Positions 22,932 through 34,769 of a stretch of 64,000 nt of DNA are shown here, in pieces (within the stretch, counting starts at the first letter, position 1; the number at the start of each line of letters is the position of its first letter). This DNA comes from Iris pallida (lineage: Eukaryota > Streptophyta > Magnoliopsida > Asparagales > Iridaceae), in contig JANAVB010016199.1 of assembly GCA_029216955.1 (NCBI GenBank), positions 13,482,489 to 13,546,488 on the forward strand, given 5' to 3'. The notes below the pieces were generated by a model. It saw only the letters and a program-made list of their open reading frames with translations. It searched no databases and was not told the DNA's origin. A program made the position numbers and the translations under genes.

Positions 22932-25900
22932 ATGGTGGACAAGGCATGGGTGCATCTTTGCAGGTAAAAATTTAATTATATAGGTTAGGTTTCAGTAGGG
23001 GTTTGGAGACTTTATTTCTTCTTCTTTTTTTAACTTAAATTCTGCAATGAAGAGCTGATCCTGGTTATGAGAGAGGTGCTACAAATTTTGTGCGAGCTGT
23101 GGCTGCGGCTTTGGGAGACGCTGATATGATTGTATGCCCTTGTATTGACTGTCGTAATATAGATCGACACTCAGGTAGAGTTGTAGTTGATCATCTTGTT
23201 ACTAGGAGAATGGATGAGGCTTATAAGATGCGGTCTGATTGGTACCATCATGGAGAACTGAACTCAGGCGTTGAAGGTGAAAGTAAATTAAGTCATTGGA
23301 ATGATGAGATTTTTGGTTTATATCAAGCTGCTGATTTTTTGGATGAAGAGTTAGCTAGTAAGGGTCAATTGGGTGAAATTGTAGAGGGTGAGGACAAGAA
23401 AGAAGATGAGTTTCTTGCAAAGATTGCAGATGCTGAAACACCATTATATCCACGTTGTGTAAACCATAGCAAGCTTTCGGCTATTGTATCACTTTTCAGA
23501 CTTAAGACACAGATTGGCTGGTCTGACAAGAGCTTCAATGATCTGTTAGAGACATTGCCGGATATGTTGCCAGAGGATAATGTGTTGCACACATCACTGT
23601 ACGAGGTGAAGAAATTTCTGAAATCATTTGATATGGGATATGAGAAGATTCATGCATGTGTCAACGACTGTTGCCTATTCAGAAAGAAGTACAAGAAGCT
23701 CGATAATTGTCCAAAATGCAAGGCTTCAAGATGGAAGACTAACATGCACACTGGTCAAGTAAAGAAAGGTGTACCACAGAAAGTATTACGGTACTTTCCA
23801 ATAGTCCTACGGCTGAAAAGAATGTTTAGGTCTGAGGAAATGGCTAAGAATTTAAGGTGGCATTTTTGTAACAAAAGTAGCGATGAAAAACTTCGGCACC
23901 CTGTGGATTCGGTCACATGGGATCAGATGAATGACAAATACCCTTCCTTTGCAGCTGAAGAAAGGAACGTGAGGCTTGGCCTCTCCACAGATGGTTTTAA
24001 TCCATTCAACATGTAGAATACAAGGTATAGTTGCTGGCCTGTTTTGCTAGTAAACTATAATCTGCCACCTGATTTATGCATGAAGAAGGAGAACATCATG
24101 CTAACATTGTTGATTCCTGGTCCACAACAGCCGGATAATAGTATTGATGTGTACTTAGAACCCCTCATAGAAGATCTCAACCATCTGTGGAACAATGGAG
24201 AGTTAGCATATGACGCCTTTAGTAAATCGACTTTTACTCTTAAGGCAATGCTGCTTTGGACGATTAGTGATTTTCCTGCGTATGGGAATCTTGCAGGCTG
24301 CAAAGTAAAGGGTAAAATGGGTTGTCCTATCTGTGGGAAAAATACAGATAGTATGTGGTTGAAGTTCAGCAGAAAACATGTCTACATGTGTCATAGAAAG
24401 GGTCTGCCACCAACGCATAGTTATAGGGGAAAGAAATCTTGGTTTGATGGAAAAGCAGAACAAGGGAGAAAGGGAAGAATTCTATCTGGTCGTGAAATTT
24501 CTCAAAACCTGAAAAATTTCAAAAACGACTTTGGAAATTTTAAACAATCTGCAAGTAAGAGAAAAAGGACAGATTGTTCTGGGTTAGGCTCTGATAATGA
24601 GGATTTATCCAGCGAATCAGAGGAGGAAGAAGAGGAAGAAGAAAACGTAGATGAAGAAGAGTTATCAAGATGGAAGAAAAGGTCCATCTTTTTCAAGCTA
24701 CCTTATTGGGAGGTATGTTATTCTGTCATTTGTTTCTTTATTGTTTTTTTCAGATTCCATCAATTAAGCGTTGTTTAACTTTGTTTTATTTATTGTATAT
24801 GTGTTGGTTAGGAACTACCGGTTAGGCATAACTTAGATGTAATGCATGTGGAGAGAAATGTTGCTACAAGTATTGTATCTACATTGATGCATTGTGGGAA
24901 ATCGAAGGATGGCCTTCAAGCTCGTAAAGATCTGGAAGATCTTGGTATTAGGAAAGATTTGCACCCTAACACCCAAGGAAAAAGAACATACCTTCCCGCA
25001 GCACCTTGGAATTTGTCTAAGGCAGAGAAGAAAATCTTCTGTAGACGTCTATTTGACTTTAAGGGACCTGATGGGTATTGTTCTAACATATCCAGAGGCG
25101 TATCATTAGATGACTGTAAGGTCACAGGTTTGAAATCACACGATTATCACGTGTTAATGCAGCAACTTCTTCCAATAGCACTTAGAGGTTTACTACCTAA
25201 AGGTCCTAGGGTAGCAATTGTTCGCTTATGTGCATTCTTCAACCACTTGTGTCAGCGAGTTATTGACCGAGAGCAGATTTTGGTTATGGAAGCTGAGATT
25301 GTTGAAACTCTCTGCATGTTTGAAAGATTTTTTCCTCCAAGTTTCTTTGATATCATGGTGCATTTGACGGTACATCTAGGAAGGGAAGCTCGTCTTGGTG
25401 GACCAGTCCATTTTAGATGGATGTATCCATTTGAGAGGTAATACTTGTATTTTATATGATTTTTACAAAAATTTTGCATTTGACAGTTTTGTTGATCTTT
25501 CAGTTTTCACAATTGTCAGGTATATGAAAGTTCTAAAAGATTTTGTGAGAAATCCTGCAAGACCAGAAGGTTGTATTGCTGAGTCTTATCTTGCTGAAGA
25601 GTGCATCCAGTTTTGTAGTGAATTTTTAAAGAAGACAACAAATGTTCAAGAAAAACAAGATAGAAACACTGAGTATGATAACAACTCAATCCTAGAGGGT
25701 CGGCCAATATCCGCAGGCATTTCAATTACTCTTACTGAAGTAGAGAAGAGAATAGCCCATCTTGCTGTCATCCAAAACATGGATGTCGTCGACCCTTATG
25801 TAGAGTAAGTTCCACAGTTTTCTAGTTGATTACTCATTTCTTTTAATGATCAACAAACTGATACCTTTTTATTTCAAAATCTTGTACAAGTGAGCATCTA

Positions 25901-26679
25901 CAGTTTCTGCAAGACTCAAATGGAAGATGTAGACGTGATGCATCTACGTTATGGAATATGCATACTCAGAATTTTACAAATTGGCTAAAAGAAAAGGCTA
26001 GTTTTATCTTCTCTGTTTTTTATGTTATAATGGTATGTATATGTCTATTGGTGTCTGACTTGTTGTTTTTATTTGTTAGATACCTCTTGATTCAAAAGAA
26101 CATGGAGAAACACTTAAGTGGTTGGCATATGGTCCACGTACTTCTGCACGGTCGTATTCAGGTTATATAGTGAATGGTCAACGGTTTCACACAAGATCAG
26201 TAGATAGAAAAAGTCAGAATAGTGGGGTTTTCTATGAGGCTACTGCAATCTGCAGATCTAGTGCGAAAGACACTTCACAAGTGGTTGATTTGGTGTCATA
26301 CTACGGCAGAGTAACTGACATTATCTTGTTGGATTATAATGTTTTTTACGTTCCTCTATTCCGGTGTCAATGGGCAGTAATGTGTAATGGAGTGAAGATA
26401 GAAGATGGTTTCACACTTGTCAACCTAAATCATAGTCAAGTCTCTTTTTTAAGGGATCCTTATATCTTAGCCTCTCAAGCAAAGCAAGTGTTTTATTCAA
26501 GGGAAGACGAATCATCAAGTTGGTATGTTGTTATGAGAGGTCCGGCAAGAAGATACAGTAAGGAAGATTTTCAAGAAGGAAATGCTGACATTGGGCCACT
26601 GCCATCAAGTGTTGACATGGATGTTGACATGGATGATACTGAAAATGCCCGAACTGATTGTGAAGGCATATATGTGTGA
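22932..26679 (+). pseudogene. TNP2: TNP2-type CACTA transposase, complete but with one internal stop
   Basis: Six exons fit: 22932-22963, 23053-24712, 24812-25437, 25520-25804, 25891-25996 and 26080-26679. The start ATG gives MVDKAWVHLCR joined to ADPGYERG, matching the usual opening of these proteins. Domains in order are the transposase-associated domain (about 4-75, CPC..C), the Transposase_21 core with STDGFNPF, GCPICG and LDVMHVERN, DUF4218 (about 674-806) and DUF4216 (about 970-1061). With the stop ignored it would be 1,102 residues, a normal length. A TAG at 24014-24016 interrupts the core just after GFNPFNM. The fifth intron appears to use a GC donor (25997). The enzyme would cut and move the element in the nucleus. 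One base change separates it from an open frame. Confidence 0.9.
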
Positions 26680-26831
26680 AATTTAGGTTTTTGATTATTT
26701 TCAGTTTCTTCCTTGTTTGTTTGTTGTGTCTGATGTGTGATTGGTCATTGTGTGCTTACTTGATGTTTTCTTGTTTTGCTTCCATAAATGTGAATTAACT
26801 CGTTTCTGTCATTTGTTTCAGGTGAATTAAA

Positions 26832-29693
26832 ATGGGAGGTGGAAAGAAGAAGCAAGGAAGAGACCCGCAACCTTTGGCTGAGGAAGAGACTGAAGCTGAG
26901 AATGTAAGGACATCTACAGCTGAAGATGGTGAAAAAGGTGTAGATGAAGAAGAGCATGAAGGTGAGTTTGAGTTATCTGAAGAGCATGAACGTGAGGTTG
27001 AACCTAAGCGTAAGAGACAGCGAGGACCGACAAGGATGAAAGACATCGCCAAGGACCCAAATACCAGAGTGCGAGTTGACTTCACTTTCATGGGAGAACC
27101 TTATGGTCCTGGGTCAGTTAAGTTGTCTTCATACTTAGGTCCACTGGTACGGGAACACGTTCCTGTTACACTTGAAAGTTGGAAAAAACTCGGTGAAGAA
27201 GTCAAGACACTTCTTTGGAAATCTGTTCAGGTTACATCTTTAAACTGACTTCTTAGAAAGTGCCATAATCAGATTATTTCTGTAATTTACTGTTTTGTTT
27301 TGCATATGAGTTCAGGCAAGGTTTGAATTAGATGAAGATTACCAAAAGAGTGCAGTGCTTAAGCAGATGGGATGTTTGTGGAGGTCATCTAAATCGCGCC
27401 TAGTTTCCCAGATTAATGAAGCAAAGAACAACCAAAAGAGGATGAATCTGAGACCTAAGAATGTTTCTCCAATTGATTGGCGTAAATTTGTGAAGCTCAA
27501 AACAAGCCAAGCATTTAAGGTATTCATTTGGAATTAATTGGTAAGTGTTTTAGTAGATAGAAGATTACATAGTAACATTCATCTATTAGGATCTGAGTGA
27601 TAGCTATAAGGAAAGAAGGCGCAAACAGATTCCGCACACTTGTAGTCGTAAAGGAATGGTTAGACTAGCAGAAGAGATGGTAAGCCTAAAGTTATGTTCT
27701 TTTATTATGATCAGCATATTCAAAGTCCTTTTTATACACCTCTTATATTTTCTCTCCTCAGAAAATTGGTAGTGAAAACCCAGCTGAAGTGACAAGGCTA
27801 AGGGTTTGGGTCAAGTCGCGTACCAAAAAAGATGGTACACCAGTGAATACAAATGCGGCTGAGAAAATTGTAAGTTCTTAATTGGACTTGAAATGATTTT
27901 GATTTGAGTTTTTAAGATGTCATGTTCTGTTACATTTTAGCCTTTGGAATCTGCATTTTATGATTTGTAGAAAAAGGCAGCTGAGATGGTTAATAGTGAT
28001 GGTCCATCTTCTGCAACGAATGAAGGACGAGATACACTTAGCCAACTTTTAGGACCCGACAATCCTGGTCGAATGAGGGCAATGGGTAGGAACATGAGTA
28101 AGACCAAATTAGCTTGTTTCCAAGTGAAGCACAAGTGTATGACTGAAATGGAAGAGAAACAAGTTCATCTCCAACAAAAAGTCAATGAGTTACAAGCTGA
28201 AATTGCCAAAATGAAAAACCAGGTAAGACAATTCTCAATAAATACGTTGAGCCACTGAATTGATATATAATTTTGACATTTGTCCTTGTTTAAAACAGAG
28301 ACAAGAACCTGAAGTTGGTGAAAACTCGGCTGCAAGAGTAAGGCTTTCATATCATATCAATGCTTTCGTTCTTACTTTACGATTTGATAATTTATATTCT
28401 AAACATTTTCTAGAGTGTGAACAAAAGATCACAACCTAAGTGTGTCTTGATTGATTGGGGTGGTACTGATGCAAACGTTGCTGAGGAGCGTATTATTTCT
28501 TCTAATCCAGAAGACTTGGTGAATGAGAGTCGCTTAGGCCCTATGGATGTTAAAGTCTTGGTTGACACTGCTACTGTACCAGAAGCATTCCTTTGGAGAC
28601 CTGTGACTAACATGTTCACAATTGAGGAAGCTGTTGGACAGATGATTGCGTGGCCTGCCTCTAAGTGTGTTAACCTAGAACAGGGGCTCCAACAAGAAGA
28701 CATTGCACCACTAGTAAGGTTTATTTGTCAGACTAATAGCAAACTGAATTGGTCATTGATGAGTAGGATTATGTGATTGTTAGCTGAATGTGTTTGACAG
28801 GGCCCAAGGACAAATTCTGCAAACAAGTGCAAACTATTGGATTTGTCTGCAGATGATTTGGTTGTTGCTGAAGGACGTTGGCAAACACAAGAACCAAAAG
28901 CATTGGTTAATGGAGTTAATGGACTTCCACTCGGACCAAAGGCAGTTAAAGTATTTGTGGATGTCATACATCAACCTGATACATTCATATGGAGGCCTAC
29001 GATGGACAAGACATATCTTGAGGACTGTTTAATGTCTTTCGTGGCATGGCCTGCCATCAAAGTTGTATTTGAGAACACAACAGATGCAACAGGTCAGAAA
29101 TCTTCTCTTCAGAATCCTGCATCATCTGATAAAACATCAGGAGGAAAATCAGCATCAACAGGTCAAAAATCTGCTGGAACAAGTTCTACATCTCATATAG
29201 AGACATCTCGAGCAACAGATACAAAATCTGCAGCAACTTTTCCAAAACCTCCTGCTGAGAAGGCTCCGACAACAGGTCCAAAATCTCCTGTAAGGAAATC
29301 TCAACTAGCCTCACAATCCCCTATCCGAAGATCTCCGGTAAATTTTTGTAAATATAATCTGAAGTTGGTTCTGCTTATTACTGTGTGTATTAATTGGTTT
29401 ATGTTAACTGGCAGCGTAAACATGGAGCTGAAGTTATCAAGGAAAATCAAAAGTGCAAGTTGATGGACATTAGCGGAAGGAAGCGGGTTGTTGCTGAAGG
29501 GCGTGTGCATTCAACCGACCCAGAGCAAAAGGTACACTTTGTTCGCTTGGGGCCTAATGCAGCTAGAGTTTGGGTAGATATAGTGAAGGTAGATGATGCA
29601 GCGGTTTGGAGAACAACAGATGATATCGAGTTTATGAGAGATGCACTTGGTTCGTCTATCGCATGGCCAATGGATAAATTGGTCATCTTTTGA
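26832..29693 (+). CDS. CACTA second protein (TnpA/Transposase_24-like), intact, with three C-terminal domain copies
   Basis: Nine exons join without frameshift or stop: 26832-27230, 27316-27519, 27590-27679, 27762-27869, 27971-28222, 28299-28337, 28414-28713, 28801-29337 and 29415-29693, giving 735 residues. All introns are GT-AG and all fall between codons. The start is MGGGKKKQGRD. An acidic N-terminus with a KRKRQR nuclear signal (about 59-64) is followed by a Transposase_24-like helical part (WRKFVKLKTS, RRKQIPHTCSRKG) and a coiled coil (about 322-351). Three copies of a domain with the pattern C-x-L-x-D ... VAEGR ... LGP ... VxVDxV ... WRP ... AWP follow (about 373-455, 474-555, 656-735), probably the domain listed as DUF8039. 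A Ser/Thr/Lys linker lies before the third. The expected role is binding the element's subterminal repeats. Confidence 0.88.
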
Positions 29694-30420
29694 TTTTAAG
29701 AAACTTGGTAAGTGTTTTAATTAGTGTAATGCTTGTGTTTTGGTTTTCAATCTGATGTTTCATTGCTTAACTGATGTAAGACCTTGTTGCTTTTTTTGCA
29801 GGGGAATGAACAAACTTTGGTCCGAGTTAGCTAGTTTAAATTAGATTTAGACTAGCTAGGCTTATGAACTTATGACTTGTCTTATGTATTTTGGATTCAA
29901 ACCAATGTTATGTATGTTGAATGAAACTCTAGACTTGTGTTATGTATGTTGGATTGGTTTTAGACTTGTGTTATGATTGATCTTATTTGTGTAAAATAGG
30001 TTCTTATTTATATCATGTGAAACAGGTTCTCTAATATTACAATAGATACGTAAAACAGGTTCTTATTGAATGAAAATACGTTTAATAGCAAAAAAAAAAC
30101 TGTTATAATCATATATTATAGCACGAAACTTTAGCCGTAAAATAATTAATTAACGCTATAACAAAATATTTTAAAACAATAAAAAATTGCTATTGTAGAA
30201 CGTCCTATCATAGCACAAAATATGAATTGTCATCAAGTTTTTAACATAAAACGGATGTGCCATAATAAAGAAAATTAAGGCATTCAGATATTGCTATTGT
30301 ATCTGAACCTGTCGTAGCATTTTAGAAAAATGCTATCGTATGGGTGGAACCTAAGATAGCTGCCGATGACATAGCATTTATGAAAACGCTATGTAATACG
30401 TATGATAGCAGATTTTTCGC
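29694..30420 (+). other. 3' non-coding and subterminal region of the CACTA element
   Basis: After the second gene's stop there is a short T-rich 3' region with repeated TTATGTATGTTGGATT-like and AAAACAGGTTCTTATT-like phrases (29880-30070). From about 30100 the sequence is packed with TATAGCA / TGCTAT words in both directions, the likely transposase-protein binding sites. Confidence 0.7.
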
Positions 30421-30448
30421 GCTAATAATGTACATATTTCTTGTAGTG
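30421..30448 (-). repeat. Right terminal inverted repeat of the complete CACTA element
   Basis: The + strand ends TACATATTTCTTGTAGTG, the inverse of the CACTACAAGAAA terminus, and is followed by the second TAG. GCTAT/ATAGC words crowd the 350 bp inside it. Confidence 0.9.
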
Positions 30449-32117
30449 TAGGTCTCAATGCATCTAACAGTATAAGACTAAACAGTTTATACTCCCCGAA
30501 TGGGGGTGATATAGCAGATACAGTCTCAATCACATCTAGGGTAGAGCATGATAAAGATAGATAAAATATGAAACCCAAAATAAATACAGGAGATAGAAGT
30601 CTAAGTGTCTAAGATACATAAACCCAGAAATACATCTCAAAACTCAAATACAGTAATCCACAAAGTAAATACAACTCCAGACAAAATGAAATAACTATCT
30701 AAACAACCTCTAAAGTGTCTCCTCTAGGCTAGCAGGCAACCTCCAGGCTATCTGTAAAATTTATCAACAGGTCCAGTCAGGACAGGAGCGAGTACAGTAC
30801 ATCTCAACAGTTCATAGCAGGTTAGAAGATATAATCATGCAGTAAAGTAAGATACAAGTACTGAAAGAAGTGCAGTATAAAAACAGAGAGAGAACTGTAA
30901 TAGAAATATCTACTATAAATAGAGAGCTAACATGTGGCTAGTGAGTCAGAGTACAACATGAACATGTAAATGGCCTGGGATGATTCAATGAAGACACTAC
31001 GGAATGATTCAATGAAGATACTACTGGTGTATTATTCACATGTCCACTTCTACTCTCCCGTACCCCCAATCAATACACAAGGATCCAGACAGGTTATGTT
31101 ATATGATTCCATGCACGGCCCCCGAAGGGTGATACATGGATGTCCTATAAATGGGGAGTCTAGGGGTTACCCAACTGTGTAAGATTCAAGAGACTCTGTG
31201 ATCATGAGGGTACATGTCACAAGTAATCAAGTGAACCAAGAAGCATAGTGATACGCCATGTAAGTGAAACGCACAGAACACGTAGTACCCGATGCTCCCT
31301 AAGGATAACATCTCAAGAAAGGATTCATAAAGTACCAATCCGTGTGACCGTCGTGACAGTACAAGTAAAGTAATCTACTGCAGAAAATAATTCTAAGCAA
31401 GATATGAAATGATCAGAGAATGTACTCGCCTCGATAACCTGAACAGCTGATAAGTATAGGGGTCCCACTGAAGCCACATAGTCCTAATTAAAGCAACACA
31501 GGTTACAAGGTGTTCAAGTTGTAATAAAAGAATCTCTACATACAATCTGTATTATTCTAGGTTCTTCTAAGTCAAATTAACTCTAGGTCGACTCCGGTCA
31601 ATAATTTAGTCAAACTAGGTCAAGTGTTGACTTACAGTTGACTTTGGGTCAACTGGTCAACTCTGGTCAAACAGGGTAAGTCTAGTCTAATATAAAGTGT
31701 ACTTCGTTATTTGTACGTCGAAACTTACGACACGCAAATCGAGATAAGAAGATTATCGGTAAGGTTGATAATCTTATTATAGTGATCCACGTGTCCAACT
31801 TGTCAATTTCAGCGATGTGAGATCACTAGAATTGGCTGATCTCAGTTTCGTTGTACTAATCCCGAAATACGAACATTATATGAATTAATTATTAATTAAT
31901 TATAAAAAGGTTAAACTCAAAGAAATTATCAACAAACATTGTCGGACGATGAAATGAACATCGCCAACGTGTCCAGAATGGTCAAATTAGCTAGGATAGC
32001 CTACCCAATGGTCCAATTTGGACACAAGGGCAAAAAGGTAATTTCGGGTCAAAATGGTGTCCGTGTCGGAGCCGTTTTGCACCGAAAAACGTACAAAAAA
32101 AGTCTATAAAATATAAC

Positions 32118-32640
32118 AAATTATATGTCCACGAAACCAGAATGTCGATACGAACCCAACGGTATCTCCAGAATTGGATTCCGTTGACCCGATCTCAATT
32201 TGGCCCGTTGACCAGAACTTGGAATTCCGATTTGCACGGAAATGCGTCCCGGAGCCAAAGTTCTCAAAACTCAGCAAACTACCTGTCAACGAGTCCAGAA
32301 TGATGATACGAACTCAACGGTATCTCCGAAATTGGATTCCGATGAGCCGATCTCAAAATGACCCGTTGACCCGGATATTGGTATCCGACTTGCACCGAAA
32401 TGCGTGCCGGATCCAATGTCCACCAAAATCTAGCAAATTATATGTCAACGAGTCCAGAATGACGATACGAACTCAACGGTATATCCGGAATTGGATTCCG
32501 ATGAGCCGACGTCAAAAAGTCCCGTTGACGCAGAATGTGGGACCCACTTTGCACCGAAAAATGTGCCAGGGCCCACGTTCTCCAAACCTAACAAATTTTA
32601 TATGAAATCATGACAGAACGACGCCACAAGTCTAATGGTG
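32118..32640. repeat. Three to four tandem repeats of about 160 bp
   Basis: The phrase CAACGGTATMTCCRGAATTGG and the preceding GTCCAGAATGAYGATACGAA recur at about 32118, 32279 and 32437, with a decayed fourth copy near 32600. Each contains TTGCACCGAAATGCGTGCC-like wording. They are diverged by roughly 15-20% by eye and lie next to the GC-rich block. Confidence 0.75.
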
Positions 32641-32929
32641 GTGTCAGAAATAAAATCTGGAGTCCCGTGTTCAAAAATAGAATTTTACAAGTTGGAAATT
32701 ACGAATTCGGACGACCAATTTTGGCGTCGAATTCAACCAATCAAACAAGCTCACAATGAAACGAAACTGGAGGGGTAGTAAGAGGGTTATACCAGCTTCG
32801 CACCGGAACTGGTAGCACGCCAAACGGAGCTGCGGTGGAGGAGATACAAGCTGACGAAGTTGGCCCTGCGAAACTGTCCAAATTTAATACAATTTAAACG
32901 GTCAACTTGGTGGCCGGTTTTGATGTATC

Positions 32930-33700
32930 AAATGATAAAATTAACGGACGAAAATTGACATGAGCGAAGGTGGATATACCGAGATTGCAACGGAGCGAAG
33001 AAATCGTCGATCCAACGGTCGAATCTCCGGGAAAACGTGCACGAAGTCGCTGCGACGGAGCGCCAAAACGAACGTGATTCCGCGCGCGTCACGACGGGAC
33101 GTCGTGAAAAACGCACGAATCGCCTCGACGGCGCATCCCGGAGGACGGTGGCCGTCAGGGAAGGCTCGCTGGAGAGAGGGGGTGCATGGCCAGGGGCTAC
33201 GGCGGCCCACGCGGCGGCGCGGCGGCGCACGACGGCGGCTCGCGCGCGCTCGCGTGCGTGCGCCTTCAAGTGGTGCAGCTGCTGCTGCAGTGGTTGCGCG
33301 CACCGGCGGTGGCCGTCCCGGCCAGGCGGCGCGGCCAGGGGGCAAGGCGGCGGAGCACGTCGACGAGGGTGGAGGTGGTGCGGTGGTGTTGAGTGGCCGG
33401 TCGAATGGTTGAAGTGGGGGTGATCGGGTTGATGGTGTTGGCGTTGGTTTCATGGAGTGGAGGAGGAGGAGAGAAGGAGATGAACTGGAGGTGGCGCACG
33501 GCCTGCCTGGCCAGGGTGGCCGGCGGCGAAGGCCACGCCGGAGTGAGGGTTGGGCCATGGAGGAGGTGGTGGTGCATGGCTCGGGTGGATGCTGTGTTGT
33601 GTGGAGTTGTTGATGTGTGTGGTTTTGTTTGCATGGGAAGAGAGAGAAAGAGAGATAAGTTAATGAAGGAGAGAGAGAAAGAGAAAGTGTTCCCACAAGA
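32930..33700 (-). other. GC-rich block without a credible gene
   Basis: GC content is far above the surroundings and several long overlapping frames exist on both strands, but their predicted proteins are simple Arg/Pro/Ser/Ala-rich strings with no conserved domain. Long open frames are expected by chance in such DNA because stop codons are AT-rich. The CT-rich stretch on its minus-strand upstream side suggests an LTR leader instead. Confidence 0.5.
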
Positions 33701-34403
33701 AAGTTAGGGCCGACACTTTGCTGCTATGGGGTTGGGGGAAAAATTGATGGGTAGGATTAATTAGGGAATCCAAGGGCTAGGATTGATTTAGCTAAAAAAT
33801 AGGTCATTCCAAAGGATTTTAATATCAAAGAATTTTCTATTAAATATAGAAAAAATAGGCAAAATGAGTACTTGATATTTTTGGGCAAGAAAATTGAGGG
33901 TGTCATGATGGAGGTTTATATGGACTTTGGTTGCGGGTGGTTTGGTGGGTTTTAGGATTCTATTCCAATAGACATGTTTGACTCAATCTTTGGAAGATTT
34001 AATGGATCCATTTTAGGAAAGGTATTAATGGATGTTGTAACCTTTGATTTAAATCTATATTGGCTGTACAAAAAGTAGTAAAAATTAATCTAAAATAATC
34101 TCATTAGGCTAGGGCAATCTAGATTATGCTCTACCACTCTTAGATTGGTTAGTTTCGGGTAGGTGTAGCTAGTTAGATTCTAAAAGTACAAAATTACGTC
34201 TTTTGGGACTTTTGTGTATAAGTAGAAAATGGAAACTCAATTGAGTGGAACACAAATGGCATATGTGTAGTTGGCTTAGGGTAGATCAAAACCATATTTT
34301 GGGTCAAAAGATTTGAGTCGAAGTTGGGTCCCTAATTTTCATTGGATCAAACAATGACAATATGGTAGGTGATTGAATTGGAACTGTTGACCCGAATGTT
34401 ACA

Positions 34404-34760
34404 CAATAAAAATAGTGTACAAGAAGACATGTTCGAGTGGGACATGATAGGCATAAATGAAGATGAACTCGTCTAGATCATGCATATAAAATTTGTTTGA
34501 TGAAACCGACTTATATTGTGCTCCTAAATCCAAGCTACGGTAAGCGTACTTAATAGTCATAATTGAAGTTGAAATATTATTTAATAATACATATTTCTAC
34601 TAAATAAAAATAATAAATCCCAAAATTCATAGAGCTTAGACATAGGAGAATGCTAAGTTTAATTATCAATATTGTAGTTATTTGCATAATTATTAGTGAT
34701 ATTATAATGTTAAACATAATCGATTAACCACAATAAAAAATATAGTTCGATCATTGGGCT
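34404..34760. other. AT-rich spacer, nothing recognised
   Basis: I see no open frame, repeat or element end here. It separates the LTR-like block from the gene fragment at 34770-35448. Confidence 0.5.
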
Positions 34761-34769
34761 AACATGCTC

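Larger units (their letters stand above)
20523..30448 (+). mobile_element. Complete CACTA (En/Spm) transposon, 9,926 bp
   Basis: The left end CACTACAAAAAAAATG and the right end (reverse complement CACTACAAGAAATATG) match at 23 of the first 28 positions. TAG flanks both sides (20520-20522 and 30449-30451), the 3-bp target duplication of CACTA elements. Both subterminal regions are rich in ATAGC/GCTAT words. Two genes lie in the same direction, a TNP2 transposase (22932-26679) and a TnpA-like protein (26832-29693), the classical two-gene layout. The element is potentially autonomous except for a single stop codon in TNP2. It sits directly at the broken end of another CACTA element. Confidence 0.95.
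30452..34403 (-). mobile_element. Degraded LTR-like DNA, minus-oriented, with GC-rich leader region
   Basis: I find no protein-coding frame with recognisable content. Read on the - strand from 34403 it starts TGTAACATTCGGGTC and about 700 bp later reaches a CT-rich leader (33710-33610). A strongly GC-rich block (33500-32930) follows, and further on the 160-bp repeats (32118-32640). That order resembles the gypsy LTRs at 46167 and 51829. No matching target duplication was found, so the boundaries are guesses. Confidence 0.35.

Noticed and set aside
32941..33696. A 251-codon open frame on the - strand, and overlapping frames on the + strand, in the GC-rich block
   Set aside because: The protein is low-complexity (Arg, Pro, Ser, Ala) with no domain. 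GC-rich DNA gives long frames on both strands by chance. The context looks like an LTR leader.
30459..34403. A solo LTR spanning 30459-34403
   Set aside because: The ends TG...CA can be placed, but the flanking five bases (CTCAA and CAATA) do not match, so I left it as a low-confidence LTR-like region.
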